Made by a program: the position numbers and the translations under genes. Shown in pieces: positions 7,315 to 15,333 of a DNA stretch of 21,143 nt (positions within the stretch are counted from its first letter, which is position 1; each line of letters begins with the position of its first letter). The stretch is taken from contig JAKMGM010000014.1 of the NCBI GenBank assembly GCA_022424925.1, positions 1 to 21,143 on the forward strand, read 5' to 3'. This DNA is from Candidatus Poseidoniaceae archaeon (GTDB taxonomy: Archaea; Thermoplasmatota; Poseidoniia; Poseidoniales; Poseidoniaceae). Under the pieces are notes generated by a model. The model searched no databases and had not been told where the DNA came from. It saw only the letters and a list, made by a program, of their open reading frames with translations.

Positions 7315-10300
7315 TGCCTCGGCGTGATGATTTGAAAACCATACTTGTTCTCGGTAGTGGACCAATCAAAATTGGCCAGGCAGCCGAGTTTGACTTCTCT
7401 GGAAGCCAAGCAGTTCGTGCTCTCCGTGAAGACGGCTATGAGGTCATCCTGGTCAATTCAAACCCAGCAACGATTCAAAATGACCCCGAAATGGCTGACA
7501 AAGTCTACATTGAACCGCTTTTACCTGACACGGTTCGACGAATCTTAGAGATTGAAAAACCGTGTGCCTTGCTGGCCGGGATGGGCGGTCAGACAGCACT
7601 GAACATCGCCAGTGAACTTGCTCATGACGGCTCCTTGGAACGCCTTGGTGTCGAACTCATTGGCTCGGATTTGGATGCTATAGACAAAGCTGAAGACCGA
7701 GAATTGTTTAATCAAGTGTGTGAATCAATCAACCTGCCAATTTCAGAAGCAATTGCTTGCAACTCCATGGATGAAGTCATCGCAGCAGCCGAATCAATAG
7801 GTGCATGGCCGGTTTTAATCCGTCCTGCATTCACGCTCGGTGGACTGGGAGGCGGCACAGCATGGGACATTGGGCAACTTGTGGAGATTGCTACATTGGG
7901 TCTTCGAAACTCAAGAATCAATCAAGTTTTGATTGAAGAATCTATTCTTGGCTGGCAGGAACTCGAATATGAAGTGATGCGTGATGGAGCCGATAACGCA
8001 ACAATCGTTTGCACAATGGAAAACATCGACCCGATGGGGGTTCATACCGGAGAATCGACTGTTGTTGCTCCACTGCAATCATTTTCCGATGCAGACCACC
8101 AAATCCTCCGAGATCAAGCTCTCTCTTTGATTCGTGCATTGAATATCAAAGGCGGTTGCAACGTCCAATTTGCATTTAACCAGTTTACGGGTGAAATTCG
8201 TGTCATCGAAGTCAATCCTCGCGTCTCTCGTTCATCGGCATTGGCGAGTAAAGCAACAGGATATCCAATCGCTCGAATGGCAGCAAAAATCGCAGTTGGG
8301 TACACTCTTGACGAACTCCCCAACCCTATCACCGGAGAGGGTACGACTGCAGCTTTTGAGCCCACACTCGATTACTGTGTAGTCAAGATACCCCGTTGGC
8401 CGTTTGACAAGTTTAGAACTGCTGACAGAACCTTGGGTACTTCGATGAAATCGACTGGTGAAGTCATGGCGATTGGCAGGAATTTCGAAGAGGCGTTTCT
8501 GAAAGCATGGGCTTCACTTGAACAAGGCTGCGCTCACCCGCGCCCACTGACTCGCGCTGATGAGTCAGAAGGGGAAGGTATGGCCGATAGAGCACTCACT
8601 GCTCTTCCAGATTCGACTTTGGTCGAATGGTGCAGGGTAGCAACCGACAGACGAATGGGCGCACTGATTGAAGCATTCCGTCGCGGCTGGAGCGTCGAGA
8701 AAGTTCACGAAATTACGCGTATTACTCGTTGGTTTCTGTATCGGTTTGAAAACATCGCAAAATTGGAAAAAGAAATCACGCAAACTTCGGCTTTGCCCAG
8801 TGAACTTACCCGTGAACAATTGCGACATTGGAAGAGTCATGGTTTTTCAGATAATCACATTGCTGACGCCTTAGCAGGTTTCCCTCCAGCAGGGCCACGT
8901 ACGCTTTCGGAAGGACGTAATGAGCAAGCAGTCATGAGTAGAAGACACACACTTGCACTCCACCCTCGCTATAGAATGGTCGACTCGTGTGCTGCTGAGT
9001 TTGCAGCCAAAACCCCATACTACTATTCGACCTATGAGTTGGACGATGCAACAGGCGTTGACCTCTTGCCCGATATGGACTCGAGAACGAAAGAACGTCT
9101 TGTTACAGTCGGGAGCGGACCCATACGAATCGGGCAAGGTATTGAGTTCGACTACGGATGTGTCCACGCGGTCAAAGCCATACGTGATGCCGGAAAAGAC
9201 GCCATCATCATCAACAACAATCCCGAAACAGTCTCTACAGATTTTGATACATCAGACCGATTGTATTTCGATCCATTGACACTTGAGTATGTTTCAGAAA
9301 TCCTCTTGAGAGAACAGGCACATGGAATTCTTTTGCAATTCGGTGGTCAGACAGCGATTAACTTGGCCCTCCCGCTCAATGAACGCTTACCTTTCCTCAA
9401 ACCACTCGGCCTTGACCTTTCGATTATGGGTACTTCGTGCGATGCAGTTGATGAAGCCAGCGACAGAGAACGCTTCGAGGCGTTTGCCAAACGGGCAGGA
9501 CTGCGTATGCCGAACGGAACGACAGGGACGACTGCAGAAGACATCCGTAATGCTGCCATGGACATCGGGTTTCCCGTACTTATTCGTCCGTCGTATGTAT
9601 TGGGTGGCAGAGGTATGGAGATTCTCTCAAATGAACAACAACTCAATGCCTATCTTGAGGAAGCATATCTCGCACCTGACAAACCCTTACTGGTCGATGA
9701 TTATCTCGGTCATGCAACGGAAATCGATGTTGATGCCGCATGCGATGGAAAGGATGTTTTGGTCGGTGCGATTATGGAACATTTGGAAGAAGCGGGTATT
9801 CATTCGGGCGACTCCACATGTTTTATTCCTGCTCAGAATATATCGGACGCCATGCTCGAAAAGATTGCAGAGCAAACCAAAATCATCGGACTTGGTCTTA
9901 AAATCAAGGGATGCTATAACATCCAATTTGCTCTTCAAGGTGATGACTTATTTGTTCTTGAAGTCAATCCTCGTTCCTCACGAACCGTACCGTTCGTTGC
10001 GAAGGCTACCGGCCTTCCAATGGCGAGAATCGCTGCGAACATCACGATTGGAATCCCCCTCTCTCAGCAAGATATTCCTCGAAGAACATCAGGACAGGTT
10101 TGTGTGAAAGCTCCTGTCTTCCCTTTCATCAAACTTCGAGGTCTTGACCCGGCTCCCGGGCCTGAAATGAAGTCAACCGGTGAAGTCTATGGCTCGGATG
10201 TTTCGGCTGACAAGGCGTACCTCAAAGCTCGATTGGCTACTGAAGTTCCCGTGGCTACCTCGGGGGGTGTCTATCTTACTGTTCGGAATGAAGACAAAAA

Positions 10301-10658
10301 GGGTCTTGTTCCAATCGCTCAAGAGTTGGTCGAACTCGGGTTCAATCTCTTCGCCACTCCCGGAACCTGTGACGCACTGCGCGAAGCGGGAGTTCCAGTA
10401 CGTGTCGCTTACCGAATTGCCGACAAGAATCATCCAGACGCACTTGACTTGATGCACAAAGGAGAAGTTTCGTTTATCGTGAATGTTCCAACTGTTTCGG
10501 GAGGTGCAGTTCGCGATGGAAACATGATGCGTCGACTTGCTGTTGAATTGAATATTCCTTTTGTCACAACTCTTCGCGGAGCAAAAATGGAAGTGGCTGC
10601 GAGTAAGGCGAGTATCAGCGGTCCATTGGAACCTCGTCGGCTTACGGTTCACTATTGA
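7314..10658 (+). CDS. carB: Carbamoyl-phosphate synthase large subunit
   Basis: CarB makes carbamoyl phosphate from bicarbonate, ammonia and two ATP. The 1114-residue protein is full length for the family (about 1070) with the expected internal duplication. The N-terminal carboxyphosphate half opens with LVLGSGPIKIGQAAEFDFSG and includes the ATP-grasp segments GGLGGGTAW and EVNPRVSRSSALASKATG. A linker/oligomerisation region covers roughly residues 400-560. The second, carbamate-phosphorylating half starts near residue 590 with VTVGSGPIRIGQGIEFDYG and has VLGGRGMEI and EVNPRSSRTVPFVAKATG. A C-terminal MGS-like (allosteric) domain runs from about residue 985 to the end with FATPGT and FVTTLRGAKM. 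No frameshift or missing motif was seen. It is co-transcribed and translationally coupled with carA, and its TGA abuts the stop of the convergent zinc-ribbon gene with no bases between. Confidence 0.98.
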   Translation: MPRRDDLKTILVLGSGPIKIGQAAEFDFSGSQAVRALREDGYEVILVNSNPATIQNDPEMADKVYIEPLLPDTVRRILEIEKPCALLAGMGGQTALNIASELAHDGSLERLGVELIGSDLDAIDKAEDRELFNQVCESINLPISEAIACNSMDEVIAAAESIGAWPVLIRPAFTLGGLGGGTAWDIGQLVEIATLGLRNSRINQVLIEESILGWQELEYEVMRDGADNATIVCTMENIDPMGVHTGESTVVAPLQSFSDADHQILRDQALSLIRALNIKGGCNVQFAFNQFTGEIRVIEVNPRVSRSSALASKATGYPIARMAAKIAVGYTLDELPNPITGEGTTAAFEPTLDYCVVKIPRWPFDKFRTADRTLGTSMKSTGEVMAIGRNFEEAFLKAWASLEQGCAHPRPLTRADESEGEGMADRALTALPDSTLVEWCRVATDRRMGALIEAFRRGWSVEKVHEITRITRWFLYRFENIAKLEKEITQTSALPSELTREQLRHWKSHGFSDNHIADALAGFPPAGPRTLSEGRNEQAVMSRRHTLALHPRYRMVDSCAAEFAAKTPYYYSTYELDDATGVDLLPDMDSRTKERLVTVGSGPIRIGQGIEFDYGCVHAVKAIRDAGKDAIIINNNPETVSTDFDTSDRLYFDPLTLEYVSEILLREQAHGILLQFGGQTAINLALPLNERLPFLKPLGLDLSIMGTSCDAVDEASDRERFEAFAKRAGLRMPNGTTGTTAEDIRNAAMDIGFPVLIRPSYVLGGRGMEILSNEQQLNAYLEEAYLAPDKPLLVDDYLGHATEIDVDAACDGKDVLVGAIMEHLEEAGIHSGDSTCFIPAQNISDAMLEKIAEQTKIIGLGLKIKGCYNIQFALQGDDLFVLEVNPRSSRTVPFVAKATGLPMARIAANITIGIPLSQQDIPRRTSGQVCVKAPVFPFIKLRGLDPAPGPEMKSTGEVYGSDVSADKAYLKARLATEVPVATSGGVYLTVRNEDKKGLVPIAQELVELGFNLFATPGTCDALREAGVPVRVAYRIADKNHPDALDLMHKGEVSFIVNVPTVSGGAVRDGNMMRRLAVELNIPFVTTLRGAKMEVAASKASISGPLEPRRLTVHY

Positions 10659-11924
10659 TCAGCATGCATCGTATGCTTCAATGATGTATTTTGTGAGTGG
10701 ACTGGTCCAAGCAAGTTCGCTAATACCCTCTTCACCCTCTACATCGTAGATTCGTACAACGTCACGAACCCGAACGTTGCCCTCTGATGAACGAGCAAGA
10801 ATCGTTGCAGGTTTGACTGCCTTTCCGGTTCCATGGGGGTCATAGACAGTGTCCAAAGCATCGCTGAGGAACCAGTCTGCTTTACCGCCAGGCTCACCTT
10901 CATACGTCTTCTTGACTTTCTTCGGACCGAACATTCCACTGGATTTCTTTTTCTGCGTAGAAGAAGCAGCTTTTGTGGCTGCGGCTTTGGTAGAAGTTCC
11001 TTTTGCAGCGGGTTTGGATGCCTTGGGTTTTTTGCTCGTAGAACCAGCAACTGCTCTTCCCTTGAATTCTTCTTCGAGCTCTGCGCGAATTTCTTTTTCC
11101 AGTTCGCTGCGAATACTCTTTTCCAATGTACTTCGAAGTTTTTCTTCGAGCGCAGCAGGATCTCCTTGTGCCAGTTTTGATACAGCATCGTCACGTTCAT
11201 CTTGCATGGCTTGCATTACATTGAGGTAGTGTGCTGCAACTTGAATAAGTGAAGTTTCCATTGACGCTTCCAATTGCATGGAGACAACTTCGCTTGATGA
11301 ATCTCTCCATTTCCGCCATTGGAGCATGGTGTTTGCATGAATGTCAGAACCACATTTTGGGCAAAAACTTCGTTTTGGTGGTTTGAGAACAGGAATTGCT
11401 CGCATTGACTCGGGATCGATACCTTCGTGCTCACCGCTTGCAACATCGTGAATGTGAGTCGATGCTTCCATCCCGTTGTCCATTGCTTCGCGGAACATTC
11501 CTTCACTGAGGTCGAGTTTTCCGGCTTGTATGAGGTCCCAACCGTTTGTTCCTCGAACAACAGCCCGTACCGCAGCATTTGCAGCAGGTGACTGGCCCCA
11601 TTCGTGGTTGGAAAAAGGGCTACTTGATACGGGATTCAGTACTTCAGTGGCAAAGGCATCTGCGAGTCCAATGTCATCACCTTCAGCGGGTGCTGCAATA
11701 CCAAGGACGATTGGATTTGCTCCATCTTCGATTTTCGCAATCATATCGAATTTTTCAGCCATTGACAGGTCGTCACGTATTCGAATGACCTCTTTAAGTT
11801 GGTTAAGGTCATGTCCTGTAGCCGTGATTGGGCCTTGTCCAGTCAAATCATGCCCACACGACAGGCAGAACTTCGCAGCGGCTTCAACACCTGCTTCGCA
11901 TGTTGGACAGTAGACACCCGCCAT
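10659..11924 (-). CDS. Zinc-ribbon, coiled-coil protein with Lys/Ala/Ser-rich linker, unknown function
   Basis: No family is recognised for the whole 421-residue protein. Residues 4-24 form a zinc ribbon (Cys6, Cys9, Cys20, Cys23). A second CPKC knuckle lies at 188-191 with His196 nearby but no obvious second Cys pair. Between them (about 40-160) is a mixed helical region. Residues about 210-290 are strongly charged and heptad-like (EEKLRSTLEKSIRSELEKEI and following), a likely coiled coil. Residues 291-340 form a low-complexity Lys/Ala/Ser linker resembling the basic tails of histone H1-like proteins. The final 80 residues (WFLSDALDTVYDP onward) look like a compact globular domain. No signal peptide or membrane helix is visible. 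It follows lysS on the same strand after an 88-base gap containing a T-rich tract, so it probably has its own promoter. A nucleic-acid-binding or scaffold role is inference. Confidence 0.8.
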   Translation of the reverse strand: MAGVYCPTCEAGVEAAAKFCLSCGHDLTGQGPITATGHDLNQLKEVIRIRDDLSMAEKFDMIAKIEDGANPIVLGIAAPAEGDDIGLADAFATEVLNPVSSSPFSNHEWGQSPAANAAVRAVVRGTNGWDLIQAGKLDLSEGMFREAMDNGMEASTHIHDVASGEHEGIDPESMRAIPVLKPPKRSFCPKCGSDIHANTMLQWRKWRDSSSEVVSMQLEASMETSLIQVAAHYLNVMQAMQDERDDAVSKLAQGDPAALEEKLRSTLEKSIRSELEKEIRAELEEEFKGRAVAGSTSKKPKASKPAAKGTSTKAAATKAASSTQKKKSSGMFGPKKVKKTYEGEPGGKADWFLSDALDTVYDPHGTGKAVKPATILARSSEGNVRVRDVVRIYDVEGEEGISELAWTSPLTKYIIEAYDAC

Positions 11925-11973
11925 GTGCTACAATGGTGACCGACTACTTTTCAAGTGTGACGGTCATTGTGCG

Positions 11974-11990
11974 AAAAAAAGTACGAAAAA
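11974..11990 (-). terminator. T-rich tract downstream of lysS
   Basis: Read on the - strand, the stretch just after the LysRS stop contains two T runs (five T at 11990-11986 and seven T at 11980-11974) separated by CGTAC. Archaeal transcription commonly ends at such U-rich tracts without a stable hairpin. Its place between lysS and the zinc-ribbon gene fits a terminator. It is the only clear one seen in the window. Confidence 0.55.
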
Positions 11991-12012
11991 CAGGTACGTG
12001 CCATAAACCAAA

Positions 12013-13617
12013 TCATTCAGTCGCCACAAGGCATTGGTTCAGCAGTTCTCGAATGGATTGTTGATCCATTTCAGCTAATATGGGAGCTAATCTGGGGCCT
12101 TTTTCAGTGCCCATGAGTGCAGCATAGGCAACCGTGAACGCCATGCGTGGTGGCAGTTCGAGGTCACGTGCGGCTTGGGGTATGCATGAACCAATTGCTG
12201 CAGAATCCCATGTACAAGCCTGTAACGCCACAGTCAGGTTTCGCAAGATGTTCTTCTGGTCAGAAGTAAAGTGCTGGAGCATTTCGAGGTTTGGTTTCTT
12301 GAGAATATTCATTCTCATTTCTTCGGGGAAGTGTTCAGATTCAATCCAATGGCGCATGCGATGCAGTCGATCCTGCAACTGCGGGGTTACCGACTGAATC
12401 GCTCCAGATGCCACCAGGCTCGCCCATACCTCGCTGTCGTCCTTTTTCGTTTGGGCAAGCAGTGCAAGATGGCGGAAGGTTACTGATGTTGCATGCGCTT
12501 GTTGCCCATCAACTGTGCTCGCCATTCGCATGGCGCCTGATGCGTCTTCAATCTGAACTCTCTGTCGACGACTGAGTGTGTCGTCGGCTAATTCCGAACC
12601 GAAATCTCGGGCAGCGAGACGTTCGTATTCATCAGCCAGCGTGACCAGACCCATGCCAGTGTCAAATTCAATCGCTTTGTTTGGTTTCGATTTGGCAATC
12701 AGTAACCGTAGTATTTCTGGAGGAACCAATTGGAGTGCTTCAATCGGCCCAATGGTGTTTCCAACCGAAGAGGACATTGCACCTTTGCCCTTGAGGCTTA
12801 TCCATTCGTACACAAGAGGTTGTGGCGGTTCGTGGCCGAGGAGTTGTACAATTTCACGACCGGTGGCATAGGACCCACCGGCCGCTCCGTGATCTTTGCC
12901 AAAGGCTTCACATGTGACGCCAATCCATCCCCATTTTGCCGGCCAATCAATTCGCCAAGGGAGTTTACCTTCTCCCTTGGTAATATCAGACACACCGGTT
13001 CCACCGTACTCGTCAGTCCAATGGACGTTCGGAAAATCATAACCCGTCACCTTGACTTTATCGAGGCCACCTTTCGAATTTAACGGGCTCCAGGGGAACC
13101 AATGTTCGGGGAGTTCTCGGCTAGAAACGCGTTCGATGCACTCTTTAATTTCGTCTGCCTTGTCGCAGGCGATCTTAGCCAAATCAGAGAAACGCCCGCT
13201 TCTGTACGATTCAAGATTGTCGATAAGTCGAGGTTTGACGCCAATTTCACTGAGTGCTTTGAGAAACGGTTGCAAAAAGTGCTGAGCATAAGTCCAACCC
13301 TCCTCGTGAAAGCGCTCCCAGTCAGGGTTACCGTTCTTGTCGGGTGCGGGAATTGCTCCAAGTTGTTGCCCGACACACTGTTCATATTCTTTGCCAAGGA
13401 AGTCATACACCTTGCGTAGTGGGTCTGCACTGTCGATGATGAATACAAAATCCACGTCGAGGCCGGCGTTTTTAGCTGCACGAGCTATCATGTCACCGGT
13501 GAGTATTTCGCGAAGATGCCCAATATGAAATTCACCACTCGGAGTTATTCCAGTCGAAACAACATGCTTGTTTCCTTTGTGGGAAAGGGACTGTGCCGCC
13601 ACATCTGCCCAGTGCAT
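12013..13617 (-). CDS. lysS: Lysyl-tRNA synthetase, class I
   Basis: The enzyme charges tRNA-Lys using a class I (Rossmann) catalytic domain, the form found in most archaea and a few bacteria. The 534-residue protein shows the class I LysRS opening STGITPSGEFHIGHLREILTGD with the HIGH motif at residues 31-34. It also has the FIIDSADPLRKVYDF segment, YEWISLKGKG, the KMSKS-equivalent loop at about 280-284 and the helical C-terminal anticodon-binding region. Length is normal. The KMSKS loop reads AMSSS followed by Val-Gly-Asn, lacking the usual lysines. The start at 13617 is fixed by GAGGTGA six bases upstream, which overlaps the TGA of the upstream gfcR-like gene (nine bases between genes), so the two form an operon. 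The message probably ends at the T-rich tract after the stop. Confidence 0.96.
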   Translation of the reverse strand: MHWADVAAQSLSHKGNKHVVSTGITPSGEFHIGHLREILTGDMIARAAKNAGLDVDFVFIIDSADPLRKVYDFLGKEYEQCVGQQLGAIPAPDKNGNPDWERFHEEGWTYAQHFLQPFLKALSEIGVKPRLIDNLESYRSGRFSDLAKIACDKADEIKECIERVSSRELPEHWFPWSPLNSKGGLDKVKVTGYDFPNVHWTDEYGGTGVSDITKGEGKLPWRIDWPAKWGWIGVTCEAFGKDHGAAGGSYATGREIVQLLGHEPPQPLVYEWISLKGKGAMSSSVGNTIGPIEALQLVPPEILRLLIAKSKPNKAIEFDTGMGLVTLADEYERLAARDFGSELADDTLSRRQRVQIEDASGAMRMASTVDGQQAHATSVTFRHLALLAQTKKDDSEVWASLVASGAIQSVTPQLQDRLHRMRHWIESEHFPEEMRMNILKKPNLEMLQHFTSDQKNILRNLTVALQACTWDSAAIGSCIPQAARDLELPPRMAFTVAYAALMGTEKGPRLAPILAEMDQQSIRELLNQCLVATE

Positions 13618-13621
13618 GACT

Positions 13622-13629
13622 TCACCTCA
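13622..13629 (-). promoter_or_regulatory. Stop-embedded Shine-Dalgarno between gfcR-like gene and lysS
   Basis: On the - strand TGAGGTGA contains both the TGA stop of the regulator gene and the GAGGTGA ribosome site of lysS, followed by a short spacer and ATG. The arrangement favours termination-reinitiation coupling. The same TGAGGTG appears at two other junctions in the window. Confidence 0.65.
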
Positions 13630-14211
13630 AACAGGGACTGCGCGTATGATTCCGCGTAGAGGGACGCCGTTGATTTCGTTACGGGTTGATTTGTTCACCA
13701 GTACGATAGCAAGACCGACTTCTCCACCAGCGGCACGGATTGATTCAATGGTTCGACCCATGGTCGTGCCCGTCGAAAGCACATCGTCAATGATGACGAC
13801 TTTTTTCCCGGGAACTTGACCATACTTGTTTGAGAGTACTCCATGCCCATCGTCGCCGTCTACATTTCTATAAATCGTATACTCAGAGCCGAGGCAACGA
13901 GCCACTTCGTGAGCGAAACTGATACCGTTGATGGAGATTCCAACAATGGTGTCGATGTCGTTGAGTCCCAATTCTTCATCGGCAACATCTGCCATGATTG
14001 TTCCAATGGCTGCGATACGTTCTGGTCGTACGCCGATAGTTCTCCAGCCAATGCGTACATCTGTTGGCCGGTTTGTCGATTCTGCACCAGCAAGTAACCA
14101 CGATATTGTATCTTGGGAGAGCGATAATTCGTCAGCAATTTGTTGAGAGTTGAGTCCTTCTTTCCTCAACCCAAAGGCGTTTGCTCGCAATTCTTCAATA
14201 CTCGATGCCAT
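13627..14211 (-). CDS. gfcR: GfcR-type regulator: HTH plus orotate phosphoribosyltransferase-like domain
   Basis: The 194-residue protein fuses an N-terminal helix-turn-helix (about residues 14-41, GLNSQQIADELSLSQDTISWLL) to a type I phosphoribosyltransferase domain. The PRPP-binding loop VVIIDDVLSTGTT is at 138-150. This is the COG0856 architecture. In Haloferax the member GfcR activates sugar catabolism genes, and relatives are often labelled OPRT-like. The intact PRPP loop suggests binding of PRPP or a nucleotide as effector, but no orotate-specific residue can be claimed from sequence alone. ATG 14211 was preferred to an in-frame TTG at 14220 because family members start just before the HTH. 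It is the first gene of an operon with lysS and is divergent from aIF2-beta with 112 bases between starts. Target genes are unknown; the nearby carAB and pyrH are candidates only by inference. Confidence 0.85.
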   Translation of the reverse strand: MASSIEELRANAFGLRKEGLNSQQIADELSLSQDTISWLLAGAESTNRPTDVRIGWRTIGVRPERIAAIGTIMADVADEELGLNDIDTIVGISINGISFAHEVARCLGSEYTIYRNVDGDDGHGVLSNKYGQVPGKKVVIIDDVLSTGTTMGRTIESIRAAGGEVGLAIVLVNKSTRNEINGVPLRGIIRAVPV

Positions 14212-14323
14212 TGTTCTCAATCACGCCTATGGCCGCCAACTCATCAACCCTTTGTCTCTGAGTATGCCGATAACCCATTATCACCTCCAAAGGCTTCAAG
14301 AAAGAGCGTCACAGGGCAAGACC
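14212..14323. promoter_or_regulatory. Divergent intergenic region between gfcR-like gene and aIF2-beta
   Basis: This 112-base spacer holds the promoters of both genes. CATTAT at about 14275-14280 is the best TATA-like element for aIF2-beta, about 45 bases before its ATG; AGGG ten bases before the ATG may serve as a weak ribosome site. No operator repeat was recognised, though autoregulation by the HTH protein would act here. Confidence 0.3.
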
Positions 14324-14734
14324 ATGAGCGACTTTGATTACGAGTCTTTGCTGGACCGAGCACGGGAAAACATTCCTGAAGAAATCTCATCCCGTTCAAG
14401 GTGGCGATTGCCTGAACCACAAATCCTCATTGAGGGCCAAAATACGATTTTCCGTAACTTTAACGAAGTCGTTTCAATGATGGACCGTGACGACAATCAC
14501 GTCTATCAATACATTTTGAACGAACTTGGAACCTCTGGTTCTCGAGATGGTCCTCGAGCCAGATTCAAGGGGCGAATTCCGCCGAAAAGAATCAAAAAAA
14601 CCATTGTGAATTACGTCAATTCATACATCAAATGCAGTCAATGTTCCGCTCCCGACACGCATTTCATCAAGCAAGACAGGACGACTTTACTCAAGTGTCA
14701 AGCATGTGGCGCAACACGACCAGTCAAACTATGA
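14324..14734 (+). CDS. eif2b: Translation initiation factor aIF2, beta subunit
   Basis: aIF2-beta is the smallest partner of the heterotrimeric factor that delivers initiator Met-tRNA to the archaeal ribosome. The 136-residue product has the standard archaeal length and layout. An N-terminal helix (FDYESLLDRA) for contact with the gamma subunit is followed by the alpha-beta core around FRNFNEVVSMMDRD and HVYQYILNELGTSGS. Next comes the FKGRIPPKRIKKTIVNYV segment and a C-terminal zinc ribbon with Cys104, Cys107, Cys125 and Cys128. ATG 14324 was chosen; the frame stays open upstream to 14150, but that extension would run antisense through the regulator gene and lies outside the family's length. 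The stop overlaps the convergent ferredoxin gene by six bases. Confidence 0.96.
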   Translation: MSDFDYESLLDRARENIPEEISSRSRWRLPEPQILIEGQNTIFRNFNEVVSMMDRDDNHVYQYILNELGTSGSRDGPRARFKGRIPPKRIKKTIVNYVNSYIKCSQCSAPDTHFIKQDRTTLLKCQACGATRPVKL

Positions 14735-15076
14735 TTTCGAATCAATTTTGATTTCGAGGTGCTGCGCAACTGTACCGGTTTTCAAGTGTTGAAGAATATC
14801 CTTTACTGCATTCTCATCAGTGATTGAATACCACACTCCTTCGGGGTACACGACACATGTCGTTCCGAATTCACAAAAATCGAGGCAACCGGATTTTTGA
14901 ACCCTTACATTGTGCAACCCAGCCTGCTTGGCGGAGGTTTTCAGCAGTCTCATGAGGTCGAGACTGCCTCTTCGACTGCATGAGGGCCGAGCAGCATCTT
15001 CAGAGCGCTCATGCCCACAAACGAACACATGGCGCTCATAGCCAACACTGGAGCGGCCTTTCGGGTCGGTTGGCAT
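14729..15076 (-). CDS. Thioredoxin-like [2Fe-2S] ferredoxin
   Basis: The 115-residue protein matches the (2Fe-2S) ferredoxin family with a thioredoxin fold (COG3411, related to the NuoE cluster domain). HVFVCGHERSEDAARPSCSRRG supplies Cys20 and Cys33 (spacing x12), and KSGCLDFCEFGTTCVVYPEG supplies Cys64 and Cys68 (spacing x3), with an extra Cys74. These four cysteines are the normal cluster ligands. VVYPEGVWYS and the following helix are also typical. Such proteins carry electrons in the cytoplasm; the partner is not evident. It starts four bases after the stop of the pterin dehydratase gene, with GTGAT just before the ATG, so the two are co-transcribed. The last six bases overlap the end of aIF2-beta. 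Confidence 0.9.
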   Translation of the reverse strand: MPTDPKGRSSVGYERHVFVCGHERSEDAARPSCSRRGSLDLMRLLKTSAKQAGLHNVRVQKSGCLDFCEFGTTCVVYPEGVWYSITDENAVKDILQHLKTGTVAQHLEIKIDSKS

Positions 15077-15080
15077 AGTA

Positions 15081-15329
15081 TCACTTCACATCGAGTGAGT
15101 TGATCTTAACAGCAAGTTCAAGGTCAAGTTCGGTAACCTTTTGCTCATCATGCGTGAACAATTCCAGTACGACGTATCCCCATCCGAAATGGATATCGGG
15201 ATGATGGTTTTCGTTTTCGGCAAGTTCAGAGACTGCGTCGACAAAGTTTTTTGCTGAAGCGAAGTTATCGAACTTCTTCTCAAGCATTAACCGGCCCTCG
15301 ATGAATTCCCAGCCAGTGGGTGCATCCAT
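15081..15329 (-). CDS. phhB: Pterin-4a-carbinolamine dehydratase
   Basis: PCD dehydrates 4a-hydroxy-tetrahydropterin, recycling the cofactor of aromatic amino acid hydroxylases; family members also occur without such hydroxylases and are linked to molybdopterin or other pterin roles. From ATG 15329 the protein has 82 residues: GWEFIEGRLMLEKKFDNF, then the full active-site pattern Glu38-x3-His42-His43-Pro44, Trp50, His60 and Asp69. All catalytic positions of the family motif are present. The N-terminal helix common in bacterial PCD is missing. ATG 15389 is an alternative, giving 102 residues but overlapping the upstream gene by 56 bases; 15329 leaves the same tight four-base gap seen at the next junction. 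It is the middle gene of a three-gene operon. Confidence 0.9.
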   Translation of the reverse strand: MDAPTGWEFIEGRLMLEKKFDNFASAKNFVDAVSELAENENHHPDIHFGWGYVVLELFTHDEQKVTELDLELAVKINSLDVK

Positions 15330-15333
15330 GCAC

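Noticed and set aside
9322..10107. 261-residue open frame on the + strand
   Set aside because: It lies wholly inside carB in another frame; carB is intact and full length here.
10833..11229. Phe/Ser/Cys-rich frames on the + strand
   Set aside because: They are the antisense of the Lys/Ala/Glu-rich linker and coiled coil of the zinc-ribbon protein; the composition is a mirror effect.
14150..14323. 58-residue extension of aIF2-beta
   Set aside because: It runs antisense into the gfcR-like gene and exceeds the normal family length; ATG 14324 gives the standard 136 residues.
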